DNA of 64,000 bases from Dallia pectoralis (lineage: Eukaryota; Chordata; Actinopteri; Esociformes; Umbridae). A model generated the notes under the pieces. That model worked only from the letters and a program-made list of their open reading frames with translations. It had not been told where the DNA came from and searched no databases. The translations under genes were made by a program, and so were the position numbers. Each line of letters opens with the position of its first letter. Position 1 is the stretch's first letter. Of the stretch, positions 63,425-64,000 are shown piece after piece. The stretch is from assembly GCA_029465975.1 (NCBI GenBank), contig CM055760.1, positions 9,995,788-10,059,787 on the forward strand, written 5' to 3'.

Positions 63425-64000
63425 AGTAGAAAGCTGAAGTAGAAGTCTGGAGTAGAAGTCTGGAGTAGATGTCTGGAGTAGAAGGCTGGAGTAGAAGGCT
63501 GGAGTAGAAGGCAGGAGTAGAAGGCTGGAGTAGAAGGCTGGAGTAGAAGGCTTGAGTAGAAGGCTTGAGTAGAAGGCAGGAGTAAAAGACAGTAGTAGAA
63601 GGCTGGAGTAGAAGGCTTGAGTAGAAGGCAGGAGTAAAAGACAGTAGTAGAGGGCTGGGGTAGAAGGCTGGAGTAGAAGGCTGGAGTAGAAGGCTGGAGT
63701 AGAAGGCTGGAGTAGAGGGCTGGAGTAGAAGGCAGGAGTAGAAGGCAGGAGTAGAAGGCAGGAGTAGAAGGCTGGAGTAGAAGGCAGGAGTAGAAGGCAG
63801 GAGTAGAAGGCGGAGTAGAAGGCTGGAGTAGAAGGCTGGAGTAGAAGGCTGGAGTAGAAGGCTGGAGTAGAAGGCAGGAGTAGAAGGCAGGAGTAGAAGG
63901 CGGAGTAGAAGGCTGGAGTAGAAGGCTGGAGTAGAAGGCTGGAGTAGAAGGCTGGAGTAGAAGGCAGGAGTAGAAGGCAGGAGTAGAAGGCGGAGTAGAA
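63425..64000. repeat. 13-bp minisatellite, running off the window
   Basis: The unit is GGCTGGAGTAGAA, with GGCAGG, GGCTTG and GGCGG variants. A roughly 100-bp higher-order block recurs at 63720-64000. The array continues beyond the right edge. Confidence 0.96.

Overview
This window reads as chromosomal DNA from a ray-finned (teleost) fish. It has small, widely spaced GT-AG exons, several decayed Tc1/mariner transposons of the type common in salmonid and pike genomes, a probable tRNA-derived SINE relic, and a very heavy load of micro- and minisatellites. I cannot name the species from the sequence. The Tc1 and SINE sequences resemble those of the salmonid/esocid group, but that is inference.

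Two protein-coding genes are supported, arranged tail to tail. On the plus strand, about 23.8-27.4 kb, a seven-exon gene encodes a predicted 341-residue type I membrane protein of the CTX/CXADR (Coxsackie-adenovirus-receptor-like / VSIG8-like) immunoglobulin superfamily: signal peptide, V-set domain, C2-set domain, transmembrane helix and a short tail. On the minus strand, from about 28.6 kb (poly(A) signal) to 56.7 kb, lie 25 consecutive coding exons of vav2. Vav2 is a Rho/Rac guanine-nucleotide exchange factor. The exons cover the acidic tyrosine region, DH, PH, C1, first SH3, SH2 and second SH3 domains in order. Every exon junction keeps frame and the exons add up to 724 residues plus stop. 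The calponin-homology (CH) exons were not found, so the 5' end of vav2 probably lies beyond the right edge.

Layout: 1-23.8 kb is non-coding as far as I can see, with two decayed Tc1 elements (about 0.06-0.74 and 2.07-3.25 kb), a SINE-like relic (5.49 kb) and several tandem arrays (9.85, 13.2, 14.75 and 16.9 kb). The CXADR-like gene follows, with another Tc1 relic in its first intron, then a Tc1 relic between the two genes. vav2 runs from 28.6 to 56.7 kb; its upstream introns (40-58 kb) are filled with long tandem arrays of 10, 16, 19, 20, 22, 28, 36 and 44 bp units. The last 7 kb is intron or upstream sequence with a Tc1-derived short element at 60.5 kb and a 13-bp array that runs off the window end.

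The two genes need not work together: one is a cell-adhesion-type receptor, the other an intracellular signalling exchange factor. I did not find an undescribed multi-gene system. The most unusual structure is an 11-copy, 28-bp tandem array in a vav2 intron, each copy carrying a tRNA-Ala-like RNA polymerase III A box. Also notable are two adjacent vav2 microexons (14 and 22 nt) that could be skipped together in frame, and vav2 splice donors embedded in GU microsatellites.
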